Below, one piece after another: positions 1 to 7,488 of a stretch of DNA of 20,005 bases. Below the pieces are notes generated by a model. The model worked only from the letters and a program-made list of their open reading frames with translations, had not been told where the DNA came from and made no database searches. How positions within the stretch are numbered: the first letter of the stretch is position 1; each line of letters begins with the position of its first letter. This DNA is from Lachnospiraceae bacterium (lineage in GTDB: Bacteria > Bacillota > Clostridia > Lachnospirales > Lachnospiraceae). Location of the stretch: the NCBI GenBank assembly GCA_900766575.1, contig CAAFVW010000072.1, positions 1 through 20,005 of the forward strand, in the 5' to 3' direction. A program made the translations under genes and the position numbers.

Positions 1-9
1 CGAGACAGA

Positions 10-246
10 TAAAATGTCCTTCCGAGAATGCCTGTCGGAGGGTGGTGATATTTTCTTGAAAAGTGATAGGAAAGCGAGGGAGGCGCGAACATGGACGTTA
101 ACGCCAGGCTTTACGCGACAAGGATGTCGCTTAAAGCCGGCCCGTAAAATTTAAAACTGCTTGATCACTTTTCGTAGAAAATTCCCACCCGGAGACCGTG
201 CATCGAGGAAGGATTTTTATCCGACTCGCGGGAGTTCGTCCGGTTT
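10..246 (+). ncRNA. raiA-motif: Structured ncRNA, probable raiA-motif RNA
   Basis: The region folds on paper into a compact multi-stem RNA. Stems seen are: CCTTCCGA (18-25) with TCGGAGGG (35-42); ATTTTC (50-55) with GAAAAT (177-182); a perfect 10-bp stem GAAAAGTGAT (58-67) with ATCACTTTTC (164-173); a small arm AAC (88-90)/GTT (97-99) plus GCG (83-85)/CGC (102-104); a 14-position hairpin (107-120 with 125-138, one mismatch, AGGA loop); and a 3' domain with CCGGA (189-193)/TCCGG (239-243), CGAG (204-207)/CTCG (225-228) and GGAT (211-214)/ATCC (219-222). Length near 230 nt, stem order and segments such as GGCGCGAAC, GTTAACGCC and GGCCCGT match my recollection of the raiA-motif RNA of Firmicutes, reported to affect sporulation and aggregation in Clostridium. 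The name rests on memory, not a covariance search. The RNA is convergent with purL, and no raiA/hpf gene lies in the window. The promoter lies before the left edge. That it is a structured RNA is well supported; the raiA identity is moderate. Confidence 0.68.
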
Positions 247-270
247 GCCAATATTCACTTAACTCTCAAT

Positions 271-3200
271 TTATTTAAAGTACTGCACACCGGATTCGAA
301 GATCTTCATATCCTGCTCACCGTAGATATTCATGGCCACAGCAGTATCTCTTCTCTCGGAGTGTGCCATCTTACCGAAGCATCTGCCATCCGGAGAGGTA
401 ATACCTTCGATTGCGCAGTAGGAACCGTTGATATTGTACTCTTCGTCCATGGATACATTACCGTTCTGGTCAGCATACTGGGTAGCGACCTGTCCGTTTG
501 CGAAGAGCTTGTCGATCCACTCCTTCGGTGCTACGAAACGGCCTTCTCCGTGAGATGCCGGGTTACAGTAGGTTGCACCCAGCGTTGCACCCTGTAACCA
601 GGGAGACTTATTGGATACGACCTTGGTGTATACCATCTTGGAGATATGACGGTTGATGGTGTTGAAGGTCAGGGTAGGAGAATCCTCCTTCTGTCCGGTG
701 ATTTCACCGTAAGGAACCAGTCCCAGTTTGATCAGTGCCTGGAATCCGTTACAGATACCAAGTGCCAGACCGTCTCTCTCATTTAACAGCTTCATAACTG
801 CTTCCTTCAGCTTTGCATTCTGGAATGCCGTTGCAAAGAACTTTGCACTGCCGTCCGGCTCATCACCTGCGGAGAATCCTCCGGGGAACATGATGATCTG
901 TGCCTGTGCAATGGACTTCTCGAATTCCTCTACGGATTCACGAATATCTTCTGCCGTCAGGTTGCGGAATACTCTTGTCTCCACATGAGCCCCGGCACGC
1001 TCAAAGGCCTTGGTGCTGTCGTATTCGCAGTTGGTTCCGGGGAATACCGGAATGAATACGGTAGGCTTTGCAACCTTGTGCTTGCATACATAGATGCTGT
1101 CTGCCTTGTAGCAGTCGCTTGCGATCTTCTCGGTGCCCTTCACAGCCTTGGTTGGGAATACTTTCTCCAGCCTGGAGGTCCAGGAAGCAAGCGCTTCATC
1201 CATAGTGATCTTCACGTCACCATATACAAAGGCAGGCTCCTCGGTAACTGTACCGATCACAGTGTAATCCAGTTCCTTCTCATCCAATGCGGCCATCTTG
1301 TCTGCCGGAATCTCAACCAGGATATCCCCCAGTCCATTGTCAAACAGATCATCACAAGTTACAGCATCTTCAACCTTCACACCCAGCTTGTTGCCGAATG
1401 CCATCTTGGATACGGCTGCTGCCACACCCTTAGAATCCAAAGCATATGCAGATACAATGGTTCCATTCTCAGTCAGTTCATGAATCTTGCCGTACAATTC
1501 TGCCACATCCTCATACATCGGGATATCAAAATCATCCTTATCAATAGAGAAACGTACCAGCTTATTGCCGGGAGTCTTCAGTTCCGGTGTGATGATATCA
1601 CTGTATTTTGCCACATCTACGGCAAAGGATACCAGTGTGGGAGGCACATCAATGTCATTGAAAGTACCGGACATACTATCCTTACCGCCGATGGAAGGCA
1701 GTCCGAAACCGATCTGTGCATCATAAGCACCAAGCAAAGCTGCAAAAGGCTGGCTCCAACGTTCGGGATCACCGGTCATTCTGCGGAAATACTCCTGGAA
1801 AGTGAAACGGATCCTGCTGAAATCACCACCGGAAGCCACGATCTTCGCCATGGACTCTGTCACCGCATAGACAGCGCCATGATAAGGGCTCCAGGAAGAC
1901 AGATACGGATCGAAACCGTAACTCATCATAGTTACCGTATCGGTCTTGCCTTCCAGTACGGGAAGCTTTGCTACCATGGTCTGGGTCTCGGTCAGCTGAT
2001 ATTTTCCACCGTAAGGCATCAACACACTGCCTGCACCGATGGAGGAATCAAACATCTCCACCAGACCTTTCTGGGAACATACATTAAGGTCGTTTAACAG
2101 TGCCACCCAGGCACCTTTGACATCTCCCTCTTCCAGCTTCTCACCTACTGCGGGAACTGCCCATTTATCAAAATAATTCTCCTCTTCGGAAGGAATATCT
2201 ACTTTTACCTTAGTCTCCTGGTGTGCACCGTTGGTATCCAGGAATGCTCTCTTCAGGTTGACGATCGACTTGCCTCTCCAGTTCAGCACCAGTCTCGGCT
2301 CTTCCGTAACAACCGCTACAGGAACTGCCTCTAAGTTTTCTTCCTTCGCATAGCCTAAGAAAGTATCTACATCCTTGGGATCTACTACCACAGCCATACG
2401 TTCCTGGGATTCGGAGATCGCCAGTTCCGTACCGTCCAGTCCGGCATACTTTTTGGGAACTTTGTCCAGATCTACCGTCAGACCGTCTGCCAGCTCACCG
2501 ATGGCCACGGAGACACCGCCGGCACCGAAGTCGTTACATTTCTTGATCAGACGGCTGACTTCCTCACGGTGGAACAATCTCTGAATCTTACGCTCGGTCG
2601 GTGCATTACCTTTCTGAACCTCTGCACCACAGGTCTCAATGGAAGTATCGGTATGTACCTTGGAGGAACCGGTAGCACCGCCGCAGCCGTCACGTCCGGT
2701 ACGTCCACCCAGCAGAATGATGATATCTCCGGGATCGGAAGTCTCGCGGATGACATTTTTGCGGGGAGCTGCACCCATAACAGCACCGATTTCCATACGT
2801 TTTGCCACATAGGAAGGATGATAAATCTCTTTTACAAATCCGGTAGCCAGACCGATCTGGTTACCATAGGAGGAATAACCGCTTGCAGCGCCTCTTACCA
2901 GCTTCTTCTGGGACAGCTTGCCATGCAGCGTCTCGGATACAGGTACCGTAGGATCTGCCGCACCGGTGACACGCATTGCCTGATATACATAGCCACGTCC
3001 GGACAGAGGATCACGGATAGCTCCGCCCAGACAGGTAGCTGCACCACCAAAAGGCTCGATCTCTGTGGGATGGTTGTGGGTCTCGTTCTTGAAGAATACC
3101 AGCCACTCCTCGGTTTCTCTGTGGTCGCCGTAATCCATCTCCACGGGAACCACTACGGAGCAGGCGTTGATCTCATCGGATTCTTCCATATCATCCAGTT

Positions 3201-4068
3201 TGCCGTCTTTTTTCAGCTTACGCATAGCCATCAGTGCCAGATCCATCAGGCAGACAAACTTGTCCTCTCTGCCCTTAAAGATTTCTTCTCTGGTATCCAG
3301 ATAGCTCTGGTAGGTCGTCTCCAGCGGAGAACGATAATAACCTTCCCCGAATTCCACATCGGTCAGCTCTGTAGAGAAGGTAGTGTGGCGGCAGTGATCG
3401 GACCAATAGGTATCCAGTACACGGATCTCAGTCATGGAAGGATCTCTCTGTTCATCATCATGGAAATATTTCTGGATATGCTGGAAATCCTTGAAAGTCA
3501 TGGCAAGTCCCAGAGATTCATACAGCGCTTTTAAGCTGCTCTCATCCATATCTCTGAAACCGTCGAAAATAGCGACATCGGCAGGATCATCATACGCTGT
3601 GATCAGAGTATCCGGCTTTACCATGTCGGTCTCTCTGGAATCCACAGGGTTGATGCAGTAAGATTTGATCTTGGAAAATTCTTCGTCGGACACCTGTCCT
3701 TCGATCATGTAAGTAACAGCAGTACGGATCACCGGATCCTCGTCTTCCTTCAGAAACTTCACACACTGTACTGCGGAATCGGCTCTCTGGTCGAACTGTC
3801 CGGGAAGGAACTCTACGGAAAATACTCTTGCATCCGCAGGAATCTCAATCTTCTCTTCATACAGATCATCTACGGGAGGCTCGGAAAATACAGTCTTGCA
3901 GGCTCTTGCAAATACCTCGTCCGAAATATTCTCCACGTCATAGCGGATAAACTCACGAACCTTTGCCACATCAATGCCCAGATAATTTTTCAGTTCATCG
4001 TGCAGTTCTTTTGCCTTGACGGCATACGGCTCTTTTTTCTCTACATAGATACGTCTTACGTTGCCCAT
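271..4068 (-). CDS. purL: Phosphoribosylformylglycinamidine synthase, single-chain PurL
   Basis: Fourth step of de novo purine synthesis: it converts formylglycinamide ribotide, ATP and glutamine to the amidine (FGAM). At 1265 residues it is the long one-chain form found in many Clostridia, not the split PurL/PurQ/PurS form. Residues 221-231 carry YWSDHCRHTTF and residues 329-336 ETHNHPTE, hallmark motifs of the synthetase half. A second synthetase-like half follows (GSVLMPYGG, SIGGKDSMSG). The C-terminal glutaminase domain starts near residue 1005 (FPGTNCEYD) and has the nucleophile Cys1106 in LGICNGFQ and the His1236/Glu1238 pair in AHSERR, so the triad is complete. The ATG is preceded by GGAGGAG at 5-base spacing. 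It stands alone: no other pur gene is within 4 kb on its right, and the opposite-strand RNA lies on its left. Only 24 bases separate its stop from the RNA's 3' end. Function is certain by motif. Confidence 0.97.
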   Translation of the reverse strand: MGNVRRIYVEKKEPYAVKAKELHDELKNYLGIDVAKVREFIRYDVENISDEVFARACKTVFSEPPVDDLYEEKIEIPADARVFSVEFLPGQFDQRADSAVQCVKFLKEDEDPVIRTAVTYMIEGQVSDEEFSKIKSYCINPVDSRETDMVKPDTLITAYDDPADVAIFDGFRDMDESSLKALYESLGLAMTFKDFQHIQKYFHDDEQRDPSMTEIRVLDTYWSDHCRHTTFSTELTDVEFGEGYYRSPLETTYQSYLDTREEIFKGREDKFVCLMDLALMAMRKLKKDGKLDDMEESDEINACSVVVPVEMDYGDHRETEEWLVFFKNETHNHPTEIEPFGGAATCLGGAIRDPLSGRGYVYQAMRVTGAADPTVPVSETLHGKLSQKKLVRGAASGYSSYGNQIGLATGFVKEIYHPSYVAKRMEIGAVMGAAPRKNVIRETSDPGDIIILLGGRTGRDGCGGATGSSKVHTDTSIETCGAEVQKGNAPTERKIQRLFHREEVSRLIKKCNDFGAGGVSVAIGELADGLTVDLDKVPKKYAGLDGTELAISESQERMAVVVDPKDVDTFLGYAKEENLEAVPVAVVTEEPRLVLNWRGKSIVNLKRAFLDTNGAHQETKVKVDIPSEEENYFDKWAVPAVGEKLEEGDVKGAWVALLNDLNVCSQKGLVEMFDSSIGAGSVLMPYGGKYQLTETQTMVAKLPVLEGKTDTVTMMSYGFDPYLSSWSPYHGAVYAVTESMAKIVASGGDFSRIRFTFQEYFRRMTGDPERWSQPFAALLGAYDAQIGFGLPSIGGKDSMSGTFNDIDVPPTLVSFAVDVAKYSDIITPELKTPGNKLVRFSIDKDDFDIPMYEDVAELYGKIHELTENGTIVSAYALDSKGVAAAVSKMAFGNKLGVKVEDAVTCDDLFDNGLGDILVEIPADKMAALDEKELDYTVIGTVTEEPAFVYGDVKITMDEALASWTSRLEKVFPTKAVKGTEKIASDCYKADSIYVCKHKVAKPTVFIPVFPGTNCEYDSTKAFERAGAHVETRVFRNLTAEDIRESVEEFEKSIAQAQIIMFPGGFSAGDEPDGSAKFFATAFQNAKLKEAVMKLLNERDGLALGICNGFQALIKLGLVPYGEITGQKEDSPTLTFNTINRHISKMVYTKVVSNKSPWLQGATLGATYCNPASHGEGRFVAPKEWIDKLFANGQVATQYADQNGNVSMDEEYNINGSYCAIEGITSPDGRCFGKMAHSERRDTAVAMNIYGEQDMKIFESGVQYFK

Positions 4069-4181
4069 GTCTCTCCTCCGAAATTAATTTACTATGTGCA
4101 TCTATGACATTTTCACCCCGATCCGGTCAGCTGCTCCTTACGCATTTCCCGGTGTCAAGATCATCACGCCATATAAACAAT

Positions 4182-4210
4182 ATCATACAACATCCTATAT
4201 TTTCCCACAA
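4182..4210 (-). promoter_or_regulatory. Candidate sigma-A promoter for purL
   Basis: Reading the minus strand, TTGTGG (4210-4205) is followed after 17 bases by TATGAT (4187-4182). This would start transcription near 4175 and give a leader of about 105 bases before the purL ATG. I saw no purine or ZTP riboswitch motif in that leader. The rest of 4069-4263 shows no gene and no convincing terminator for the deacylase-like gene upstream of it. Confidence 0.4.
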
Positions 4211-4263
4211 TAGCAGAAAACAACAAATTTAGATATATTTTACCTTCCTTTTTGAACGGTTCG

Positions 4264-5199
4264 TCATTCATGCAGCCGGTGAATCAGCCGGTAGGCAATA
4301 TCTTTCTCACAGATCAGCGCCTCCGTGTGAGCAAAAAATACGATGCCGTCCGTGGGCGCCAATATCGTCTCACGCACAGAACCATCATAAGGATCAATGA
4401 TCTGTGCCATTTCATTGCCATAGCGCACATCATCTCCCGCATGTACCTTTCCACGGAAAATTCCGGCCCGGTTCGCAGATACATCGCTTAAATCCTTCTC
4501 ATACAATACATGGCTGATATATCCGGAATGACTTTCGTACCGGATCAGACCCATACGTTTCAGAAAACGTAAGACGGCCGCTACTGCCTGTCTTGCACTT
4601 GTTTCATCAATCTGTTTGTTTTGATTGGTGTATACGGAAAAAGCCGCCGTCATCTCATCCTGCCAGTTATAATTCAGGGTCTTGGTGTCAATCGGCGTCG
4701 GTTTGCGGACCACAACATAAGGCAGACCGAACAGATTGGCCAGTGAGGTATTCTGGTATCCCGTCTCCATCATGCGCACATGCGGTACGAATTCTCCCGG
4801 TCTGTAAAAAGAAGTAAACTGAATCCCGTAGACATAATCGCCAATCTCTGAAAGCAATGCATTGGTCAGCCGGTCAGCCGGTTCCCCATAATCATTTCCG
4901 GGGAAACTCCGATTGATATCCGCCTCTTTTACACCGAAAAATCTTCTGTCGATGTTGACCGAATAGGCATTGATCGCCGGGATCACCAGGATTTGTTTTC
5001 CGGCACTGATACACCCGTTATTTTCCAACTCTCTGAGCGTTTTTACCAGTTGGGCGCAGATATACATCTGCTGGATCTCGTTGCCTCTTGCGGCTCCCAC
5101 GATGCAGGCGGATTTTTCTCCCTTGCCGAACTGGAAACCTCTGATGTGCATATCTTCTCTGTAGGTTGAATGTATCGTATAAATATCTCTTTCAAACAT
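4264..5199 (-). CDS. Degenerate succinylglutamate desuccinylase/aspartoacylase-family protein (predicted inactive)
   Basis: A 311-residue protein clearly homologous to the gene just upstream of it in the transcript (5212-6141). Family members are zinc carboxypeptidase-fold deacylases with a His-x2-Glu plus distal His metal site and a general-base Glu. Aligned to its neighbour, the HGDE metal motif is here RGNE (Arg38, Glu41), the distal DLH is GIQ (Gln127), and the catalytic Glu of LEMGQG is Arg165 in VVRKPTP. The substrate-site NRSFPG (residues 96-101) and a C-terminal beta domain with IIDPYDGSV are kept. Two of three metal ligands and the general base are thus missing, so hydrolysis by the usual mechanism is unlikely; it may be a partner or binding protein. 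Start ATG follows GGGGA and a T run; only 12 bases separate it from its neighbour, so they share an operon. The reading frame is intact, which argues against a decaying pseudogene. Confidence 0.85.
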   Translation of the reverse strand: MFERDIYTIHSTYREDMHIRGFQFGKGEKSACIVGAARGNEIQQMYICAQLVKTLRELENNGCISAGKQILVIPAINAYSVNIDRRFFGVKEADINRSFPGNDYGEPADRLTNALLSEIGDYVYGIQFTSFYRPGEFVPHVRMMETGYQNTSLANLFGLPYVVVRKPTPIDTKTLNYNWQDEMTAAFSVYTNQNKQIDETSARQAVAAVLRFLKRMGLIRYESHSGYISHVLYEKDLSDVSANRAGIFRGKVHAGDDVRYGNEMAQIIDPYDGSVRETILAPTDGIVFFAHTEALICEKDIAYRLIHRLHE

Positions 5200-5211
5200 A
5201 AAAAATCCCCG

Positions 5212-6141
5212 TTATTCTGTCAAAATTCTCGCCAGCAGGTCCCCTTCATAGACCACCGGATATGCTCTGAGAGTAAACAGCAGACCGCCTCTCTCTGTTC
5301 TGATCTGCTGCTTTACCGTTCCCTCAAAAGGATCTACCACCTCACCAATCAGATTCCCTTTTCTCACATAGTGATTGTGCTCGATCAGCGGCAGAAACAC
5401 ACCGTCTGTCTGGCTGCGGATAAACTCCACCTCACCATCGCTGGATACCGCAGGCTCCTGCACCTCAGGCACCGGTCCCGTCCAGATCCCTATTTTGCTC
5501 ATGATGTGGAAAATACCATCTACTACCTGGTTGCCAAAAGATGTGTGGATATTGTGTCCCTGTCCCATCTCAAGCACCAGCGTCGGTACTCCCAACAGGT
5601 TCATGGAATGTGCCAGTGTGGACTCATGTACCGTAGCTGTGGCATTCATCCAGATCATATCCACATTTGTCATTTTCGCATACGGCAGCAGTGCGTCAGC
5701 AAATTCTTCGCTGAGACGTACCTGCGGAATCTCTCTCACGAAAATATCACTGGCATGCAGATCAATACAGATATCGGAACCAATCAGAGAGTCCACAATG
5801 GCCGCGGTGATCCGCTCCATCATATCGCCTCCGGCCTCTCCCGGAAACATCCGGTTCATATCCATGTTCATCCTGGGTAACGTCCGGCTTGCCATATCAA
5901 TTCCCAGCGGATTGAGTGCAGGATAAATATCAACGATTCCCTTCAGATACTCCGGATGCTCCTTCACTCGCCGCGCTGTCTCATAGCAGATATATTGTCC
6001 CTCCAGTTCATCTCCGTGAATGCCGGATACCAGACTGATCCTTGCGGGATTTTTGATTTCCTCCTGTGGCAGGATCCGGTTTCTCCGGACCGCCAGATGT
6101 TCTCCCACCGGCAATTCCATACTTATGATGTTTTCGATCAT
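5212..6141 (-). CDS. Succinylglutamate desuccinylase/aspartoacylase-family zinc hydrolase
   Basis: A 309-residue protein with the intact signature of the AstE/AspA deacylase family, which removes acyl groups from amino-acid-type substrates using one zinc ion. Seen directly: SGIHGDELEG with ligands His42 and Glu45, MNRMFPG (residues 95-101) for the substrate carboxylate, IDLHASD with the third ligand His129, and LEMGQG with the general base Glu191. The last 90 residues form a barrel-like accessory domain (VVDPFEGTV) shared with the downstream paralogue. The ATG is preceded by GGGGAGG at about 5 bases. The substrate cannot be read from the sequence; no arginine-catabolism genes are present, so astE is not assigned. 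It is the first gene of a two-gene unit, downstream of a TetR gene and a large hairpin. Confidence is high for the family, low for substrate. Confidence 0.9.
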   Translation of the reverse strand: MIENIISMELPVGEHLAVRRNRILPQEEIKNPARISLVSGIHGDELEGQYICYETARRVKEHPEYLKGIVDIYPALNPLGIDMASRTLPRMNMDMNRMFPGEAGGDMMERITAAIVDSLIGSDICIDLHASDIFVREIPQVRLSEEFADALLPYAKMTNVDMIWMNATATVHESTLAHSMNLLGVPTLVLEMGQGHNIHTSFGNQVVDGIFHIMSKIGIWTGPVPEVQEPAVSSDGEVEFIRSQTDGVFLPLIEHNHYVRKGNLIGEVVDPFEGTVKQQIRTERGGLLFTLRAYPVVYEGDLLARILTE

Positions 6142-6156
6142 TTCTTCCTCCCCGAG

Positions 6157-6173
6157 TTGTTGTACATGAACAA
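6157..6173. promoter_or_regulatory. Inverted repeat, candidate operator for the deacylase pair
   Basis: TTGTT (6157-6161) and AACAA (6169-6173) flank a 7-base spacer. The 17-base size and position just upstream of the deacylase Shine-Dalgarno fit a TetR-family operator, and a TetR gene lies next door. Five-base arms can arise by chance, so this is tentative. Confidence 0.2.
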
Positions 6174-6200
6174 TGCTTCAGGAAATCCTTCCTGAAGCAT
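6173..6200 (-). terminator. Perfect 12-bp hairpin between tetR and the deacylase pair
   Basis: The arms ATGCTTCAGGAA (6173-6184) and TTCCTGAAGCAT (6189-6200) pair perfectly around a 4-base loop. It lies 20 bases past the tetR stop and 32 bases before the next start codon. No T run follows on either strand, so it is not a standard intrinsic terminator. It could be a weak terminator, a transcript-processing or stabilising element, or a protein-binding palindrome. Confidence 0.5.
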
Positions 6201-6220
6201 CATCACCCGTTGTCGTATTA

Positions 6221-6805
6221 TTATTCTTCCACGCCTAAGCCCCGCAGCAGATACAATATCTCCCGATCCACCGCTTCTGCCGTCACACCGATGGTCTGTG
6301 CCGAAATCTTCAGTCCTTCCAGCACAAACATGATATTTCTCGCAGTTCCTTCACAGTCCTCGCACAAAAATTCACCGTTGTCCACACCGGCTTCAATCAG
6401 CTTTTCAATGATTTTAACCGCAGAATCAAACTGCTTTTTCAGAATATTGTCTCTCTTGGGCAGCTCATTTTCAAAATAGAATTCATACGTGGCCTGCGTC
6501 AGTGTATTCTTCTTGCGGAGAAGCTCCTTCTTCTGTTCCTTCAAAAACAACAGCAGAATATCCGCTGCAGTGGCATCCTCCGTAATACTGTCGGAAAAAA
6601 CGTCATCCGCCTCCTCGCTCTCCATACGAAGCACTTCCATAAAAATCTGGCTGGTATTTTCAAAATATAAATAGAGTCCGCCGCGGCTGATGTCACAAGC
6701 CTCCACGATGTCCTTCATGGTCACTTTCTTGAAACCTTTCTCTACAAATACTTCTCTGGCCTTCTCTACGATGTATCGCTTTTTCTGTGCTGATTTTTCT
6801 CCCAT
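6221..6805 (-). CDS. TetR/AcrR-family transcriptional regulator
   Basis: A 194-residue regulator counted from the ATG at 6805. Residues 10-50 form the TetR DNA-binding domain: YIVEKAREVFVEKGF (helix 1), VTMKDIVEACDIS (helix 2 and turn) and RGGLYLYFEN (recognition helix and the YxYF signature). The rest is a helical ligand domain without a recognisable effector class. The ATG at 6805 is chosen because AGGCAGGA lies 7 bases before it. An in-frame TTG at 6832 overlaps the upstream gene's TGA but has no good ribosome site. Either way it is closely coupled to the upstream DUF6508-like gene, so the two are probably co-transcribed and may be autoregulated. Likely targets are its own operon or the downstream deacylase pair; neither is proven. 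Confidence 0.9.
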   Translation of the reverse strand: MGEKSAQKKRYIVEKAREVFVEKGFKKVTMKDIVEACDISRGGLYLYFENTSQIFMEVLRMESEEADDVFSDSITEDATAADILLLFLKEQKKELLRKKNTLTQATYEFYFENELPKRDNILKKQFDSAVKIIEKLIEAGVDNGEFLCEDCEGTARNIMFVLEGLKISAQTIGVTAEAVDREILYLLRGLGVEE

Positions 6806-6812
6806 GGATCTA

Positions 6813-6820
6813 TCCTGCCT
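6813..6820 (-). promoter_or_regulatory. Ribosome binding site deciding the tetR start
   Basis: AGGCAGGA on the minus strand ends 7 bases before the ATG at 6805-6803. It supports that ATG over the TTG at 6832 and lies inside the longer version of the reading frame. Confidence 0.55.
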
Positions 6821-6828
6821 TTCCCCGC

Positions 6829-7302
6829 TCAAAGCTTTCCGTTCGCCGGTGTCTTATCCCAGAACTCTATGATCTCCTGCATCTGTCGGAGGACAAGATA
6901 AAATATCTGTTCCGATACCGCCTCGCTCCACAGAGTTCCCTTAGTCCGTCCGCCTAAGACATATTTTGACAGGATTCCTCTGAGAAGATCCCAATCCTTC
7001 CATCCGGCCTTCTGAATCAGATCCCGCTCTTCCTGATGTGTGCGGATCCGGTGTCTTGTGTATACATAGGCATAGTTGCGATCCATAAGAGGACTTTTCG
7101 CTGCTTCCCTTACAAAATTCAAAAGTGTTCCGTCATATACCGGAAATGACACAGAATTCACTCCGATATCCTGTCCGCTGTACAGAGAACTGGTTCTTTT
7201 GCCGGCACTCTGCTCCAGCCAGGGCAGATAAGGAAGTAACGGTCTCACCGCCTGCTTGTATGATTCCAGCAACTGCTCTCTGTATTCACTGCTCTGTTCC
7301 AT
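6829..7302 (-). CDS. Uncharacterised protein, DUF6508-like
   Basis: The protein is 157 residues from the ATG at 7302. The frame is open up to a TTG at 7365 (178 residues), but that codon has no Shine-Dalgarno and sits in an inverted repeat, so the shorter form is preferred; GGGG just before the ATG and GGAAAGG 12 bases away are only fair support. The sequence is basic and aromatic-rich, with no signal peptide or membrane segment. A run resembling what I recall of the DUF6508 family is present: GTLLNFVREA, MDRNYAYVYTRHRI, then SKYVLGGRTKGTLWSEAV and a C-terminal helix ending EFWDKTP. No enzymatic motif is recognised. It precedes tetR with overlap or close coupling, and is divergent from the cNMP-like-domain gene. 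The family name is from memory and uncertain; that it is a real gene is likely. Confidence 0.7.
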   Translation of the reverse strand: MEQSSEYREQLLESYKQAVRPLLPYLPWLEQSAGKRTSSLYSGQDIGVNSVSFPVYDGTLLNFVREAAKSPLMDRNYAYVYTRHRIRTHQEERDLIQKAGWKDWDLLRGILSKYVLGGRTKGTLWSEAVSEQIFYLVLRQMQEIIEFWDKTPANGKL

Positions 7303-7359
7303 AACCCCAACATACCTTTCCACGTACCGTTTTCTACTGAAAACATCACTTTTTTCGTC

Positions 7360-7378
7360 TGTCAATGTAAAAGTGACA
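7360..7378. promoter_or_regulatory. Inverted repeat in the divergent intergenic region
   Basis: TGTCA (7360-7364) and TGACA (7374-7378) flank 9 bases. It lies where the DUF6508-tetR unit would be transcribed and overlaps the doubtful TTG start. It is a possible autoregulatory site for the TetR protein, with weak support because the arms are short and the spacer long. Confidence 0.2.
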
Positions 7379-7444
7379 CATATGTAGTTTTATTTTATCA
7401 CATTTCTATCAAAAGTACAGTAGAAAATTGTTGGTATTATGGTG

Positions 7445-7462
7445 TATAATCAAGTATATAAT
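7445..7462 (+). promoter_or_regulatory. Candidate -10 region for the cNMP-like-domain gene
   Basis: Two TATAAT boxes occur, at 7445-7450 and 7457-7462, 27-44 bases before the chosen ATG. No good -35 hexamer is found at 16-18 bases from either, so an activator may be needed or the true promoter may lie elsewhere in 7366-7488. Confidence 0.35.
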
Positions 7463-7477
7463 TCCAAAATTTGAGAC

Positions 7478-7482
7478 GAGGT
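7478..7482 (+). promoter_or_regulatory. Ribosome binding site deciding the 7489 start
   Basis: GAGGT lies 6 bases before the ATG at 7489. An in-frame TTG at 7471 precedes this site and has no ribosome site of its own, so the ATG is preferred. Confidence 0.6.
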
Positions 7483-7488
7483 ATCGGA

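Noticed and set aside
91..147. 18-codon + strand reading frame starting MDVNARLYATR, preceded by GGGAGG at 7 bases
   Set aside because: Its codons build the 107-138 hairpin and other stems of the structured RNA. The apparent ribosome site is best explained by RNA conservation; translation evidence would be needed.
985..2097. Long + strand reading frames opposite purL (for example 370 codons at 985-2097 and 321 codons at 2569-3534)
   Set aside because: They are antisense shadows of a well-conserved gene, with no recognisable domains or ribosome sites.
4113..4145. 10-codon frame (MRKEQLTGSG) in the purL leader
   Set aside because: It has no good ribosome site and no run of regulatory codons, so it is likely chance.
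6806..6832. TTG-initiated N-terminal extension of the TetR protein
   Set aside because: The TTG lacks a Shine-Dalgarno, whereas the ATG at 6805 has one, and the added residues are not part of the TetR domain.
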